A stretch of DNA of 64,000 bases from Corallium rubrum (taxonomy: Eukaryota > Cnidaria > Anthozoa > Scleralcyonacea > Coralliidae): contig OZ036004.1 in NCBI GenBank assembly GCA_964035015.1, positions 9,109,968 to 9,173,967 of the forward strand. Reading direction: 5' to 3'. Under the pieces are notes generated by a model, which saw nothing but the letters and a program-made list of their open reading frames with translations, did not search any database and was not told where the DNA came from. The translations under genes were made by a program, and so were the position numbers. The number at the start of each line of letters is the position of its first letter. Position 1 is the stretch's first letter. Positions 1 through 11,119 of this stretch are shown here, piece after piece.

Positions 1-79
1 AGCCCTATTTTAAAATTAAGGCCATGTCTTAATTCGAGCCCTATTTTACAATTAAGATATACGCTTAATTTTGGTAAGA

Positions 80-700
80 GATCGTGTTGTGTATCGGATA
101 GCTTGTGCCGTTCCAGCTCCAAGTGCGAACGGAGTGCGAATCGTTCCAGAAGTAAATTAATAGAATCAGGGGCGTAGGAAGCTTGATAAAGTTAGGGGGG
201 CCGACTCCCACGAGGCGCCACCATGGTTGGCGCCGAGCGGAAAATTTTTGAAAATTTGGAGTCTCTAGATCGTCGGAAATGGCATTTTCAGAGTCTCCTC
301 TACCTCTTTCGTTAGGCCCTTTCATTAATTCTTTCATTATAATTTGTGAGTCTATGCTATCCGTGAGTCAGGATGGATTATTATTATTAATTGGCCGATC
401 AGTGCAATCGAAGTCGCACTTATAATGCAATTTTTTTAAATTCAATTATTTTTGGGGGGGGCCCGAAAGCTATTCCGGCCCCCCTTTATAAATATTGGGG
501 GGGCCGCGGCCCCCCCGGCCCCCCCGCTTCCTACGCCCCTGAATAGAATAGAGCGTGGGAATTGGTTGTATCGTCAGGTTTTCGTGCCGGCACAAAAGCT
601 ATCCGGTATAGTGTGAACGGGGCTTACTTAGGCACAATATTATGCCAATCGAATCTGTTTACACTATACTGGATATTTTTTGTGCCGGCGCCTTGGTTAT
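80..700. mobile_element. Foldback element interrupted by a hAT insertion
   Basis: The left part carries GTATCGGATAGCTTGTGCCG (about 90-110). The right part carries CGGCACAAAAGCTATCCGG (about 588-606) and later another inverted copy ending TTTTGTGCCGGCGCC (about 677-692). These match in reverse complement, so the stretch looks like one palindromic element later split by the hAT copy at 167-541. Outer borders are approximate and no transposase is visible. Confidence 0.5.
167..541. mobile_element. Non-autonomous hAT element, 375 bp, with 8-bp target duplication
   Basis: The terminal inverted repeat is CAGGGGCGTAGGAAGC at the left and its reverse complement at the right. AATAGAAT directly repeats on both sides (159-166 and 542-549). 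An 8-bp duplication and a CAGGGG start are typical of the hAT superfamily. The interior is low-complexity, with poly-G and poly-C blocks, and has no transposase. Confidence 0.85.
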
Positions 701-1017
701 GCAACTAAAATCAGATAAGCCGTAAGTAGATAAGCGCGTGGACGATTATAATTTTCACCCGTCGGATATCGTTAAGTATACACAGCCATCAGGTAGCGAT
801 AGACCCGCGCGATAACAGATATGAGATATCCAACTCCAGTTTTCGTCTATATACACACAACATCCGGTGCACTTGTCAAAACCAAGCAGTAATAAAATGC
901 AAATGATGCAGGCTAACCGACCCCAAAGGCTTGCCAAGGGCAAAGCCCATTTGCGACAATCCACAATGACAATGTTTTGTCTAAAATTAAACATCTTGTA
1001 TAATAATAAGATCTTTG

Positions 1018-1240
1018 GAGGGGTTAGGTTAAAACGCGGATACGGACGGACGGACGGACGGACGGACGGACGGACGGACGGACGGACGGACGGACGGATA
1101 TGAGGGTAAAACGCGGATATGAGCGTTTTACCCTCATATCCGCGTTTTACCCTCATATCCGCGTTTTACCCTCGAGGGTAAAACGCGGATATGAAGGTAA
1201 AACGCGGATATGAGGGTAAAACGCGGATATGAGGGTAAAG
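1018..1240 (+). repeat. GGAC microsatellite plus 19-bp minisatellite (arm A)
   Basis: A TTAGGTTAAAACGCGGATAC leader is followed by about a dozen GGAC units and then several 19-bp units of GAGGGTAAAACGCGGATAT, some inverted. The block ends in AAGTATTTATAAATAGTAA. The same components appear in reverse order and on the opposite strand at 3370-3690, so the two blocks are inverted copies of one composite element. Confidence 0.85.
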
Positions 1241-1916
1241 TATTTATTTAAAGTATTTATAAATAGTAACGACGCAGGGCATAGCAAATTAGTGCATATT
1301 CCGGCTTAGTGAGTTGTCACACGAGTCATGTAACAAATTAATTTGTTTGAACAATTGCACGAGGAGAGGGGTTATCTTTTGATAAAACAATCAAGACATG
1401 CACTACATACAAGATATATTAAGAAAAAAGACTTTTCTCAATCACCATGTCCGATTCAACAGTTTGGGATACACCACTGGCGAGTTTTTAAAAACACTTT
1501 TATTGCTTTGAAATGAAATGAAACTGACAGTGAAGCTTGTCGGTTGGTGAGTCAGGTAAACGTTAAAAAGTTTGACGTCGGTGTACCTAGTGTTATGGTA
1601 GAGCCATTTCACACTATTCCAGATACCTTCCCATGCTGCGTTAAAACGTTAAAAAGTATGGTAACTGTGCCAAATTGGGTGGCACCTTTACTTTCTGCCC
1701 AACACCTGCTATTCTTACGAGAAGTTGGCTTCCACATTTAATTTAAGAACCAACACTTATATTTATTGTGTTATCAATTATTAATATAAATCATATTTTT
1801 TTGTGTTTGGGAAAAACTAGAAATTTTAGGTTATCTTGATTATCATAGGACTATGGCCTTATGCTATCCAAACAACTTTTTAGGCAGTAAAAGGTGGAGT
1901 GCTGTGTGAGCAGTGT
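1241..1916. other. Interval without recognised gene
   Basis: AT-rich single-copy-looking sequence. The 65-codon plus-strand frame at 1544-1741 has no convincing splice or domain signal. Confidence 0.3.
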
Positions 1917-2251
1917 ATTACTACGGTTCCGGTTTGAGCGTGGACACGCGTAACATGTTGCTAATCGGAAACTGTAACGTTGCTAAGGCCAAACGGTATT
2001 GTTTCAACGCCAACTCATCATTATACACAATTAAATCTTCGTCAGGTGAAGCTAAGAACACCACAGTGCTTTTCCGATCGGCCATTACGCTGACAAACCC
2101 CACAACGCGACGTTTGAGCGAAGAAACAATGTCGTTTGGCCTTAGTAACGTTACAGTTTTCGCTTACAATAGCAACATGTTAGTTTCCTGTGTGAAACGC
2201 GTGTCGTCAAGTTACGCGTGTCCATGCTCAAACCGGAACCGTAGTATATAT
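1917..2251. mobile_element. Foldback (MITE-like) element, about 335 bp
   Basis: TACTACGGTTCCGGTTTGAG at about 1919 is mirrored by CTCAAACCGGAACCGTAGTA at about 2230. The match continues inward (ATGTTGCTAATCGGAAACTG against a diverged copy near 2150-2180), with one or two mismatches. Overlapping frames on both strands here are side-effects of the palindrome. A short TAT flank may be the target duplication. Confidence 0.7.
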
Positions 2252-3075
2252 AGTAAAGAACAAAGGTCAAGGTGGTGAACTGTTGAGATTTTGACAAATG
2301 AAATACTGACATTCTGGGAGGAGCTCTTCAGAGTAAAACGTGTAGAAATAAAAACGGAGAGTTTCATATATACAGTATGCCAATAGGTGATGTAGGTGAA
2401 AAGTACATTTATAGACGGTAGCAACATGTTAATTCATTTGTTTTTTATCATGAGTGATCAACAAACAGACTGAGTGAATGGAGTACTAATCACTCAACAG
2501 TACTGTACAGTGTACAGTATATTAGTGGGAGAACAACAGCATGCAACAAAAAATTGAAAATAAGTGAAAGTGTTTGAGGAAATAGTAATGCCGCTCTTTT
2601 GGCATGTATAAAACCTTTCGTATTCATTTTGAATACATCACGTTTTGCTTTGTTCATGACGAGCTCCGTATTGTAATATAATACACTTGAAAATATTGTA
2701 TAAAACAAAAGACTAAACCGGACTTTTACGTTTTGCCATTTGATTTCATATTATGGCGGATTTGATTAACATTTGTCGACATCTGTGATACAGTTTATAA
2801 AGGGCAATTTTTACCAGTTGTTTTCGATTTTACTGCTCTCCAGTCTCCAGTACGCATGTACGAAACCTCTGGTACGAAAGTAATGTTTACGTCTTTATTT
2901 ACAACAAAATATACTGATACCTCTTTGAAGATTATAAGCTTTTTTTTGCTTCCTCTTCATTACATGTATTCCAAACAAAACATTTTAAGAATGAATACGA
3001 GGACACAACCCTTAAACAAAGATGGCGGAACATGCGCAAAACGGACTGGAGAGCACTTTAAATATTGTATTGTTA

Positions 3076-3257
3076 TGGACCACTTTCATAAAGGCCTTCA
3101 CTTTAAATATTCTTTTATGTACATCTAAATGAGCCTTTTTGGCCTCGTTTTGAAGCAAAGATTTTTTTGAATTGCAGACACACAAACGAGGCCAGAAAGG
3201 CTTATTAAGATGCGCATAAAAGAATATTCAAATAAATCGTTATTATGAAAGTGGTGT
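3076..3257. mobile_element. Foldback MITE, copy 1 of a two-copy family
   Basis: ACCACTTTCATAA near 3079 is mirrored by TTATGAAAGTGGT near 3243. The inner arms contain TTTAAATATTCTTTTATG and its inverse, and AAACGAGGCC with its inverse. A second diverged copy lies at 41665-41826. Confidence 0.7.
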
Positions 3258-3369
3258 ATTTATAGACCCTTTTAATAACTGCAGAGTACGTCATTTTCCG
3301 CACTTGACATTGAAAAGAAATTGACGTCAAAGGGTGAGAATGACATATTCTACACTTACTATTTATAAA

Positions 3370-3690
3370 TACTTTAAATAAATCTATCCGCGTTTTACCC
3401 TCATATCCGCGTTTTACCCTCATATCCGCGTTTTACCCTCATATCCGCGTTTTACCCTCATATCCGCGTTTTACCCTCATATCCGCGTTTTACCCTCATA
3501 TCCGCGTTTTACCCTCATATCCGCGTTTTACCCTCGAGGGTAAAACGCGGATATGAGGGTAAAACGCGGATATGAGGGTAAAAAGCTCATATCCGCGTTT
3601 TACCCTCATATCCGTCCGTCCGTCCGTCCGTCCGTCCGTCCGTCCGTCCGTCCGTCCGTCCGTCCGTATCCGCGTTTTAACCTAACCCAT
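3370..3690 (-). repeat. 19-bp minisatellite plus GTCC microsatellite (arm B)
   Basis: About eight tandem units of TATCCGCGTTTTACCCTCA are followed by two inverted units, then about sixteen GTCC units, and a GTATCCGCGTTTTAACCTAA end. This is the inverse of arm A at 1018-1240, including the ACTATTTATAAATACTTTAA flank. Confidence 0.88.
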
Positions 3691-3699
3691 CTTTGGAGA

Positions 3700-4440
3700 G
3701 CCTTAACACACTCCTACCTATAATGTCAAGCCAGTTCAGGCAGCAGCAGGTCAATATAAAGTCGACCCTTTCCTGCCTGAGCCGGCCCCTCTGTCTAATG
3801 CCAGATGAGTTCACTCATTGAAAAGAGAACCCTCTGCTAGCTATATAGATAGCAATAAGTAAATAACGTCATTAACTACACCTGCCTCTGGAGTTGTTTT
3901 CGTAGGAATCTCATCCTCACCTGAGCTGGAGAGCTAGCCAAAATGGCTCCTGACTTACTTTACTCTGCCTAACACCAGATTATTTTACACTGTCCAACGC
4001 CAAGAGTATTTCCAGATCACCCTACCCTCATGTCTAACACCAAACGATTTTTTACTCATCAGGGCCAAGAAAAGAGCAATATGCCAATGGATTAACAAGG
4101 CATTAGCCCATTCTTGCCTGAGACAGTCAAAAATGACCTGTATATTTTACTGTAACGCCAAATTATATTTCTACTACCGTACTATTTCACTCGCCAACCA
4201 AAGAAAGAACCCTCGCCAACAATATACCAATCAATGAGTTAAGTTATTAATCCATTCCTGCCAAAGTCCTCTATATTTTATTCTGGCTAACAGCAGATTA
4301 TTTTGTATACCATCATGCTATTTCTTTCGCCAAAGGAAGAACCATCAGCCAGCCTACAATCATGGCCATAAATAATTGGGACAGCAGTGCAAATGAAGAG
4401 TCTTGTAGCCTCACACAAGAAAAACTATAATATATCGCCT
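3700..4440. repeat. Degenerate copies of the CTGGCGTTAG-type dispersed repeat
   Basis: Several weak copies of TTTACTCTGCCTAACACCAG and TTTTATTCTGGCTAACAGCAG are spread through this block. They are the inverse form of the family seen more clearly at 10215-10310, 24160-24290, 49040-49125, 59010-59225 and 63900-63990. No gene was recognised. Confidence 0.5.
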
Positions 4441-4575
4441 TGAATCCTTACCTAGCCAGCCCTCCCCTCCCCCCTCCATCAATGTTGTTTCATTTTATAC
4501 TTTGTGTGATATAACGACGAAAAAGAACAATAGAATGGCAACATTGAAGGGGGGAAGGGGGGCAACTTCGAATGC
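4440..4575. mobile_element. Short foldback element with C/G-rich ends
   Basis: CCCTCCCCTCCCCCCTCCATCAATGTTG is approximately mirrored by CAACATTGAAGGGGGGAAGG after a short AT-rich centre. No coding sequence is present. Confidence 0.45.
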
Positions 4576-5029
4576 GTAGTAGTTTTTATGAACTGTCCTA
4601 TGGGTTTTTTGGCCATGGTTGAGGTAGCAATGATTAAACATTTATCTCAAATCTATACAATGAGCATGAATCACTGATCGCTATCCTGAACCTATCTTGC
4701 CGCCATTTCCGATTCTAAATTGTTCTTTAAGAATCACATGGGCCTCCTACTGAGTAATACTCCAAATTTGTTGCTATTAATATATCACGAGCTCGCGAGA
4801 TATTTTTTTAAAATGCCTATCGTAGGTTAATTGTTATACTCACCCATTCTTGGTCTTTTACTGTGTGTACGGCTGGGGAATCTAAAAAAAGCGAAAAGAA
4901 GATGTTTACGTATAAGATATTGAGTTACACAACAAGCACTCGAGGTGATCGAAGGTGTTCCTCCCCCACTGGCACTGGTTGTCTTTGTAGACTCTGTGCA
5001 TGGGTCGTAATCGCTAGTGTCGTAATCAC

Positions 5030-5400
5030 TTGTTACTTGATCTAAATTCAACACGTTGCATGTTTACTTTTCGAGTTCTTGTAATGTACATAACGTGTGC
5101 TTATTTCAGACTGCCCAACTCCCCAAGACGTTCAGTTCTTATAGCTACATGGCTCACAATCAGTAATATTCTAGTCACTGTCACTGTTGCTTGATCTAAA
5201 TTCGACACGTTTCATGTTTACTTTTCGAGTTCTTGTAATGTACATAACTTGTGCTTCTTTCAGACTGTCCAACTCCCGAAGACGTTCAGTTCTTATAGCC
5301 ACATGGCTCGCAATCAGTAATATTCTGGTCACTGTCACTGTTGCTTGATCTAAATTCAACAACTTGTTTTTATTTTCGAGTTTTTGTAATGTGCGTAACT
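5030..5400. repeat. Tandem repeat, unit about 155 bp, nearly 3 copies
   Basis: The anchor CTTGATCTAAATTC recurs at about 5036, 5191 and 5344. Each is followed by TTTTCGAGTT and GTAATGT, and the first two also by ACGTTCAGTTCTTATAGC and the CACATGGCTC region. The last copy is truncated and more diverged. The short frames here are repeats of the unit and not genes. Confidence 0.75.
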
Positions 5401-6150
5401 TAAAATTGAGAGCTTATCTCGAATTGTTCAAGTCTCCAAGACGTTCAGTTATTGCTGCATAATATTAATTCAACAAGTTACAACCCGATTCCAAATACCC
5501 AAGTTCAGTTTCGCTAACTCTTTGATTAAAGTTATCAACTGAATTGAACTGAAAGTTCTACCTTACTCAAATCTCAATCACAAACAAAGTTTGAACTTCG
5601 AACAGTGTCCAGGCAATTTGGAGAAAAACAGTTCAAACTTCGCCATTCGACACCTGTTTCAACTCGTACGAAGAGGGGCAACCAGAAGTGGTCCAGAATA
5701 AAATATAAGACGCTGCGGAAGGAAACTACTTTGGTACTGCAGACTACAGTAATAAGATTATTCTGTCCGAGAGGTGTCCCTAAGATCGCTTGGCGAGTTT
5801 GTAGCCAGAATAAAATAAAAATAAATACGTAACATACACTACAGACAAAAAAAGGAGTTTGGAGAAAACTTGTTCTAATTCAAGTGATGTCTCAATTTTA
5901 AATTTTAGATTCATCCTATTGAAATAACATATTCATGACTATATATATATATATATACGAGATCATGACGAGATGAAGTCGACACACTTTTTAACCGACT
6001 TTTATGCTGGGGATAGATTGTGTATTAAATGATCTTTCACGTCACATCACAGCTGTCCATTTATACATGCTGAGTAGAAACAGACCAACTGTACTGTCCG
6101 AGGAGGATCCAGACAAAAAAGATCATCTCGCCCAATTCTAATAGATTAAA
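5400..6150. other. Interval without recognised gene
   Basis: Contains a short AT microsatellite at about 5940-5957 and no splice-supported coding sequence. It lies downstream of the minus-strand gene that ends at 6152 and may hold its 3' untranslated region. Confidence 0.3.
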
Positions 6151-6151
6151 A

Positions 6152-7000
6152 TCATTGAATAATATCTAATTGTTTACTTATTCGGTTCTGTCGCAGCTCA
6201 TATTCTGTCACGCCGGTCGTGTTTCGTCTTGGGTCGTAGCGGCTTCGTCGTTGCTTTCTTGGACCCTCGAATGATTTCTCCTTCTCGTATAAGACTCGGT
6301 CTAAACTGAACTTCAAGTCGTTGACTTCCCTCTTGTTGTAGCCAGAAGGTGTTCTCGGTTCGTCGTCATCAATTGGTCGTTCTTTAAAGTTCCTTGGAAG
6401 CGTCGAGCGGATTCCCTGTTCGTGGAACATATCTGTATATCCCTCTCGATAAGTCAGTCGACTCTTAGTATACAACAAAGAGAGCTCTATATACAAGCTT
6501 TAAATGAGTGCCAGAGTCATTTAAAGTTACGACTGACCCCATTAAATGCTAAGTGAAATATCAGGAAGGTATGCCTTTTGTGATGGAGGAAACGCAACAT
6601 CGCACACAGCTAAAAGGACACCAGCGGGGTTCGTTTGCTAGAATAATTATAGCCCCGAGTTGTGTACACATATATCCCCACCAATCATAAAACTGCCGTA
6701 TACAATTAATCTAGTTTAATACCGAGTCACGTTTTAAGTTACATACTTACTGGGGAAGTCTGTCTGTAATTCTTGCATACTGTTCCACCGTTCCATGTTC
6801 AAAATATCCGAAGTTCCGTTGAGATTGTCCCTGAAAAATAATAGCCAAAGATCGAAGATAAATGTCTGGTTCTGGTCCTATTTACTTACGAATAACCGAT
6901 CCCGAGAATTCAGGGGATTCGTATCTTACATCCGTATTCCGACGTTCGGAGGCATCGAGATCCTCGACCGTCGACCAAAAACCAAAGCAGGAGACGACAT
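6152..7000 (-). CDS. Uncharacterised 161-residue basic protein, three exons
   Basis: Three coding exons join in frame on the minus strand: 7000-6930 (ATG, 71 nt), 6830-6751 (80 nt) and 6486-6152 (335 nt with TGA), 486 nt in all. Donors are GTAAGA and GTAAGT; acceptors end TTTTTCAG and TATATAG. The start begins MSSPALVFGRRSRIS. The last exon is charged, with DDDEPRTPSGYNKR near the middle and an Arg-rich stretch (PRKQRRSRYDPRRN) near the C-terminus. I see no signal peptide, membrane segment or known domain. The choice of TATATAG over a later AG for exon 3 is forced by phase. Small proteins with PRTPSGY-like elements occur among ciliary microtubule-associated proteins, but that is only a guess. 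The matching of three exons is strong evidence for a real gene. Confidence 0.72.
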
Positions 7001-7967
7001 TGTAGCTTGGCGATAAATATCATATGATACATAACATGGCCACGAAACAGGAAGAGACAAGATTCGAATATGTCCAGGATGACTATTTTAGTGATCTGAT
7101 CTTGGTTAAATATTGACAAACCACGGAGTCAACACTGAAGCGAATTTCGCAAGGTCAACACACAACAGGAGGTTCTTGTATGGACCGTACTTCCAAACTA
7201 ATAAACCCTCTATACTCCAACGATACCAAAGCAACTTCTAACCGCTTTAAACTCACCTTATGTAATTCAAAATCTTTCTGTATACCAATCTACGGAGTTG
7301 AAATGCCAATATAAACCGATGTTATCTTGGCACGGGATTTTTATAAGTAAATTCTTATACAAAGTGTTAACTTCAAACGCACGCAATCCAATTCTAAACT
7401 TTAGCTAGGGTATATATATATAGCTTCTCTACGTTCTAACTGCCACCTCTATTTTCTCTTTAAGACTAAGTATGTCGTTTTACGCATATATTTTACATAA
7501 AGAAGAAAGAAGTTATTGTCATTTCGCAAGGCGTTTTCTGACGTCATGCTCTTAGCTGAAAGAATCGTGACTGGAGCATAGCGGATTTTCCGTTCTTGCA
7601 GTGGAGGCGTTGAGTCAGCAACACCAAGTTGAATTATGACCTAATGTGATGCTTTGCAGAAGTTGGACATGTGTATTCTAGTGAGAACGTATTCAGCCAT
7701 CCTTGGCTCATGTTTTATAGTTACAAAATGTATCTTACTCAAGCCATAAAAAAAGAAATGATTATAGAGTATAGACAGAGCTTATATTGGCCCGCTGTGA
7801 TTTCAAACCACATATCCGAAAAAAATGGAAAAGTTGCACGCTGAGGTCAACGTCGCTTAAAAAAGCCAATTACAACGCGGATGTATAGTTTGGAGTCGGC
7901 AGAAGATCCTAATTTAATTTTTAGATCGTTGGATATGTCGAATTCAAAAGCCGAGATGTGAGGCAAA
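7001..7967. promoter_or_regulatory. Upstream region of the 6152-7000 gene; CRE-like site
   Basis: No coding exon recognised. A CRE-like TGACGTCA sits at about 7539-7546, about 540 bp upstream of the minus-strand start codon. Whether it is used is unknown. Confidence 0.25.
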
Positions 7968-8320
7968 ATGTGCAATTGGTATTGTACTGTGTTGATATAT
8001 ACTACAAAGAGTCGCACAATCTATCAGCATTCTGGGATTGGGGTTCTGGTTTCAAGAGACAAACCAGCTAACACTTCAGGGCACAAGTGCAGGCTCGCGA
8101 CCTATTGTCAGTCAAAAAACTGCAAACCAAAAATGCATATAAGCCTAGATCAGTGTCTAAATACTGTGCATGCTTTAGTTTCTACTAATTACTCTTCCTA
8201 TAGGTATATATATTACTGTCAGACTGTCACACTTTTTTCACACTCGGTAACTTTACTTTGTACTATGCAATTGTCAAAATATTTGGAATTTCCTAATCCT
8301 ACTTTGACCATTGTAACTTA

Positions 8321-8404
<84 letters not shown>

Positions 8405-8422
8405 ATATCTATATCTATATCT

Positions 8423-8453
<31 letters not shown>

Positions 8454-8485
8454 TATCTATATCTATATATATCTATATATATAGA
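8321..8485. repeat. Compound microsatellite (AC)n(AT)n(ATCTAT)n
   Basis: About ten AC units are followed by long AT runs and then ATATCT hexamers. It lies directly before the hammerhead-like core at 8528-8553, the position a microsatellite often takes beside a retroelement end. Confidence 0.9.
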
Positions 8486-8527
8486 TCAGCGTAGATATTT
8501 TATTCAAGTTATACTTGGTCAGTTCGT

Positions 8528-8553
8528 CTGATGATGCAACTTTGGAATCGAAA
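8528..8553 (+). ncRNA. Hammerhead-ribozyme-like core (fragment)
   Basis: CTGATGA at 8528-8534 is followed 14 nt later by CGAAA at 8549-8553. These are the invariant core blocks of hammerhead ribozymes, which are known at the ends of Penelope-like elements. Stem II pairing here is weak and the rest of an element is not recognised, so this may be a decayed end or chance. Confidence 0.3.
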
Positions 8554-8823
8554 TTAATATATGTATACAATTTGCTTCTGCGTCATATATAACATATATA
8601 CATGGTCACGTAGTAGTGATAATACTATGTCTACGATGAATCTAATACTCGCAATTATGTCACAGTTGTGTCAATTAAAATTATAAGACACTCAGACACA
8701 TTTTAGTTGTCGGATTAACTTGTTTTTTTATAAAGGCATTTTAACTGATTTTGCATAATATTAGAATCTGTTTCATCAATTGTTTAGGCTAAACAGCTAG
8801 GTTCTTATATATATTGAGAACGC

Positions 8824-8832
8824 CAACCAACC

Positions 8833-8875
<43 letters not shown>

Positions 8876-9760
8876 CTATACTATACTATACTATACTATA
8901 CTATACTATACTATACTATACTATACTATACTATACTATACTATACTATACTATACTATACTATACTATACTATACTATACTATACTATACTATACTATA
9001 CTATACTATACTATACTATACTATACTATACTATACTATACTATACTATACTATACTATACTATACTATACTATACTATACTATACTATACTATACTATA
9101 CTATACTATACTATACTATACTATACTATACTATACTATACTATACTATACTATACTATACTATACTATACTATACTATACTATACTATACTATACTATA
9201 CTATACTATACTATACTATACTATACTATACTATACTATACTATACTATACTATACTATACTATACTATACTATACTATACTATACTATACTATACTATA
9301 CTATACTATACTATACTATACTATACTATACTATACTATACTATACTATACTATACTATACTATACTATACTATACTATACTATACTATACTATACTATA
9401 CTATACTATACTATACTATACTATACTATACTATACTATACTATACTATACTATACTATACTATACTATACTATACTATACTATACTATACTATACTATA
9501 CTATACTATACTATACTATACTATACTATACTATACTATACTATACTATACTATACTATACTATACTATACTATACTATACTATACTATACTATACTATA
9601 CTATACTATACTATACTATACTATACTATACTATACTATACTATACTATACTATACTATACTATACTATACTATACTATACTATACTATACTATACTATA
9701 CTATACTATACTATACTATACTATACTATACTATACTATACTATACTATACTATACTATA
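8824..9760. repeat. Perfect (CTATA)n array of 890 bp with (CTAA)n lead-in
   Basis: About twelve CTAA/CCAA units (8824-8870) pass into 178 uninterrupted CTATA units (8871-9760). On the minus strand the array reads (TATAG)n and directly follows the 3' end of the LINE remnant at 9761-9960, as expected if it grew from that element's short tandem tail. No interruptions are visible. Confidence 0.97.
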
Positions 9761-9960
9761 CTAATAAAAGAAAATATCATGCATATACATGTATATTAAA
9801 AGTTCAATGCAATAAAAAAAATCAATATAATTTACAAAATGTTCTCAATATTTAACAATCCTAGTTTAAATGCCTTTAAGTTTGTCTGATCTCTAACCTC
9901 TGCAGGGATTTTATTCCAGAGGACAGAGGCCCTGTGGTGAAAACTACGTTTTCCTTTCTC
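9761..9960 (-). pseudogene. LINE (non-LTR retrotransposon) ORF2 C-terminal remnant
   Basis: Minus-strand translation of about 9841-9955 gives FHHRASVLWNKIPAEVRD followed by QTNLKAFKLGLLNI. This is the typical C-terminal end of reverse-transcriptase polyproteins of many invertebrate LINEs (an Arg-x-x-x-x-Trp-Asn-x-Ile/Leu-Pro signature). An AT-rich 3' untranslated stretch follows and then the TATAG array. The catalytic RT domain is absent, so this is a 5'-truncated dead copy. Confidence 0.75.
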
Positions 9961-10204
9961 TTACTTTATATCTTGGCCAGTGAGTCTGCAAGTTTGTACT
10001 AGACGCAAGAAACAGGCAAACGAACGGCTATATGCAAAGTCTGCAAACCTTCACTTCACTACTACTGCATGCATGATAAGCTGCATAAGATCTTAGTTTT
10101 AATCCTAAGTGACATGGTAATATATATCCAAGGTAAACAATAGTCAATGTGAAACAACGCCTCATCAAGAAGTCCTAGGTGAAGCTATAACTTGGAGAAA
10201 TGTT

Positions 10205-10312
10205 AACACTTTGAGGCCTGGACCTCTCCCTGTGCTGAATAAAATCGTCTGGCGTTAGCCAGAATAAAATACTAAAGACTCGTTGTCAGGCTTCAAAGTG
10301 TTAAAGGAGCCT
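10205..10312. repeat. CTGGCGTTAG-type dispersed repeat, clear copy
   Basis: Core TAAAATCGTCTGGCGTTAGC followed by CAGAATAAAATACTAAAGAC. The same core recurs in both orientations through the window. TCTGGC and GCCAGA form a small hairpin. Confidence 0.7.
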
Positions 10313-10314
10313 AT

Positions 10315-10779
10315 GAAACGAAATTTCACTTCAGTTTTTTAAGATTGTATTTGGAAGAACACCTAAGATAATGAAAAATGACTTTTACATGCCTTTCAAA
10401 TCTTATCCCATTCTTGAGTTATTGGCTATGCAATTTGAGCAATGACGTCACACGTTGTATGTGGGAGAAAACAGAAAATCAGTCATATTTTTGGATTGGT
10501 TTGACTAAACTGAATCAAACGTTGGAAATTTTCCTTGGGGTATGGTCTGATAAAATCTGCAATGTGTGGTTTGGTGTAGTTAAACCAATCCAAAGAAATT
10601 ACTGATTTTCCATTTTCTCTCAACATACAACGCGACGTCATTGCTCAAATTGCATAGCCAATAACTCGAGAATGGGATAAGATTTGAAAGGCGTGTAAAA
10701 AGCTGTTTTTCATTATCTTAGGTGTTCTTCCAAATACAATCTTAAAAAAACTGAAGTGAAATTTCATTTCATAGGCATT
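10315..10779. mobile_element. Foldback element flanked by TTAA (piggyBac-like MITE 1)
   Basis: TTAA flanks both ends (10311-10314, 10780-10783). GCCTATGAAACGAAATTTCA at the left is mirrored by TGAAATTTCATTTCATAGGC at the right, and arms of roughly 150 bp continue inward with few mismatches. TTAA target duplication is characteristic of piggyBac-type transposition. The 75-codon plus-strand frame inside is not a gene. Confidence 0.7.
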
Positions 10780-11119
10780 TTAAGATAAGAAGCTATTGAA
10801 ATCGAAATATTTTTTGAGCCTACTAAAGAAACAGTCACCAGATTCAGATGGCGTGACATACGTGCTTATATGCATACTGCAGGCCTCGATATGTCAAGCA
10901 GATAATGAGTATAATTGTAGTAGGCAATCTGAGCTACGATTACCGTTGTTGGGAGCTCAGTTAGCTCCGAACAAGAAATCCGATTGAAGACAGCGTCTGG
11001 CTCAAGTATAAAATTACCGCTTAATTAAACGTTTTGCATTGCGCGAGACAAAAACGATATTTGTGCATGCATGGGCAGGGAAAATGAACAATATTCTGAA
11101 AACGTTAAAGAAGCAAGTT

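Noticed and set aside
1018-3690. CRISPR-like array of 19-bp units
   Set aside because: Units are directly adjacent with no spacers and the genome is eukaryotic.
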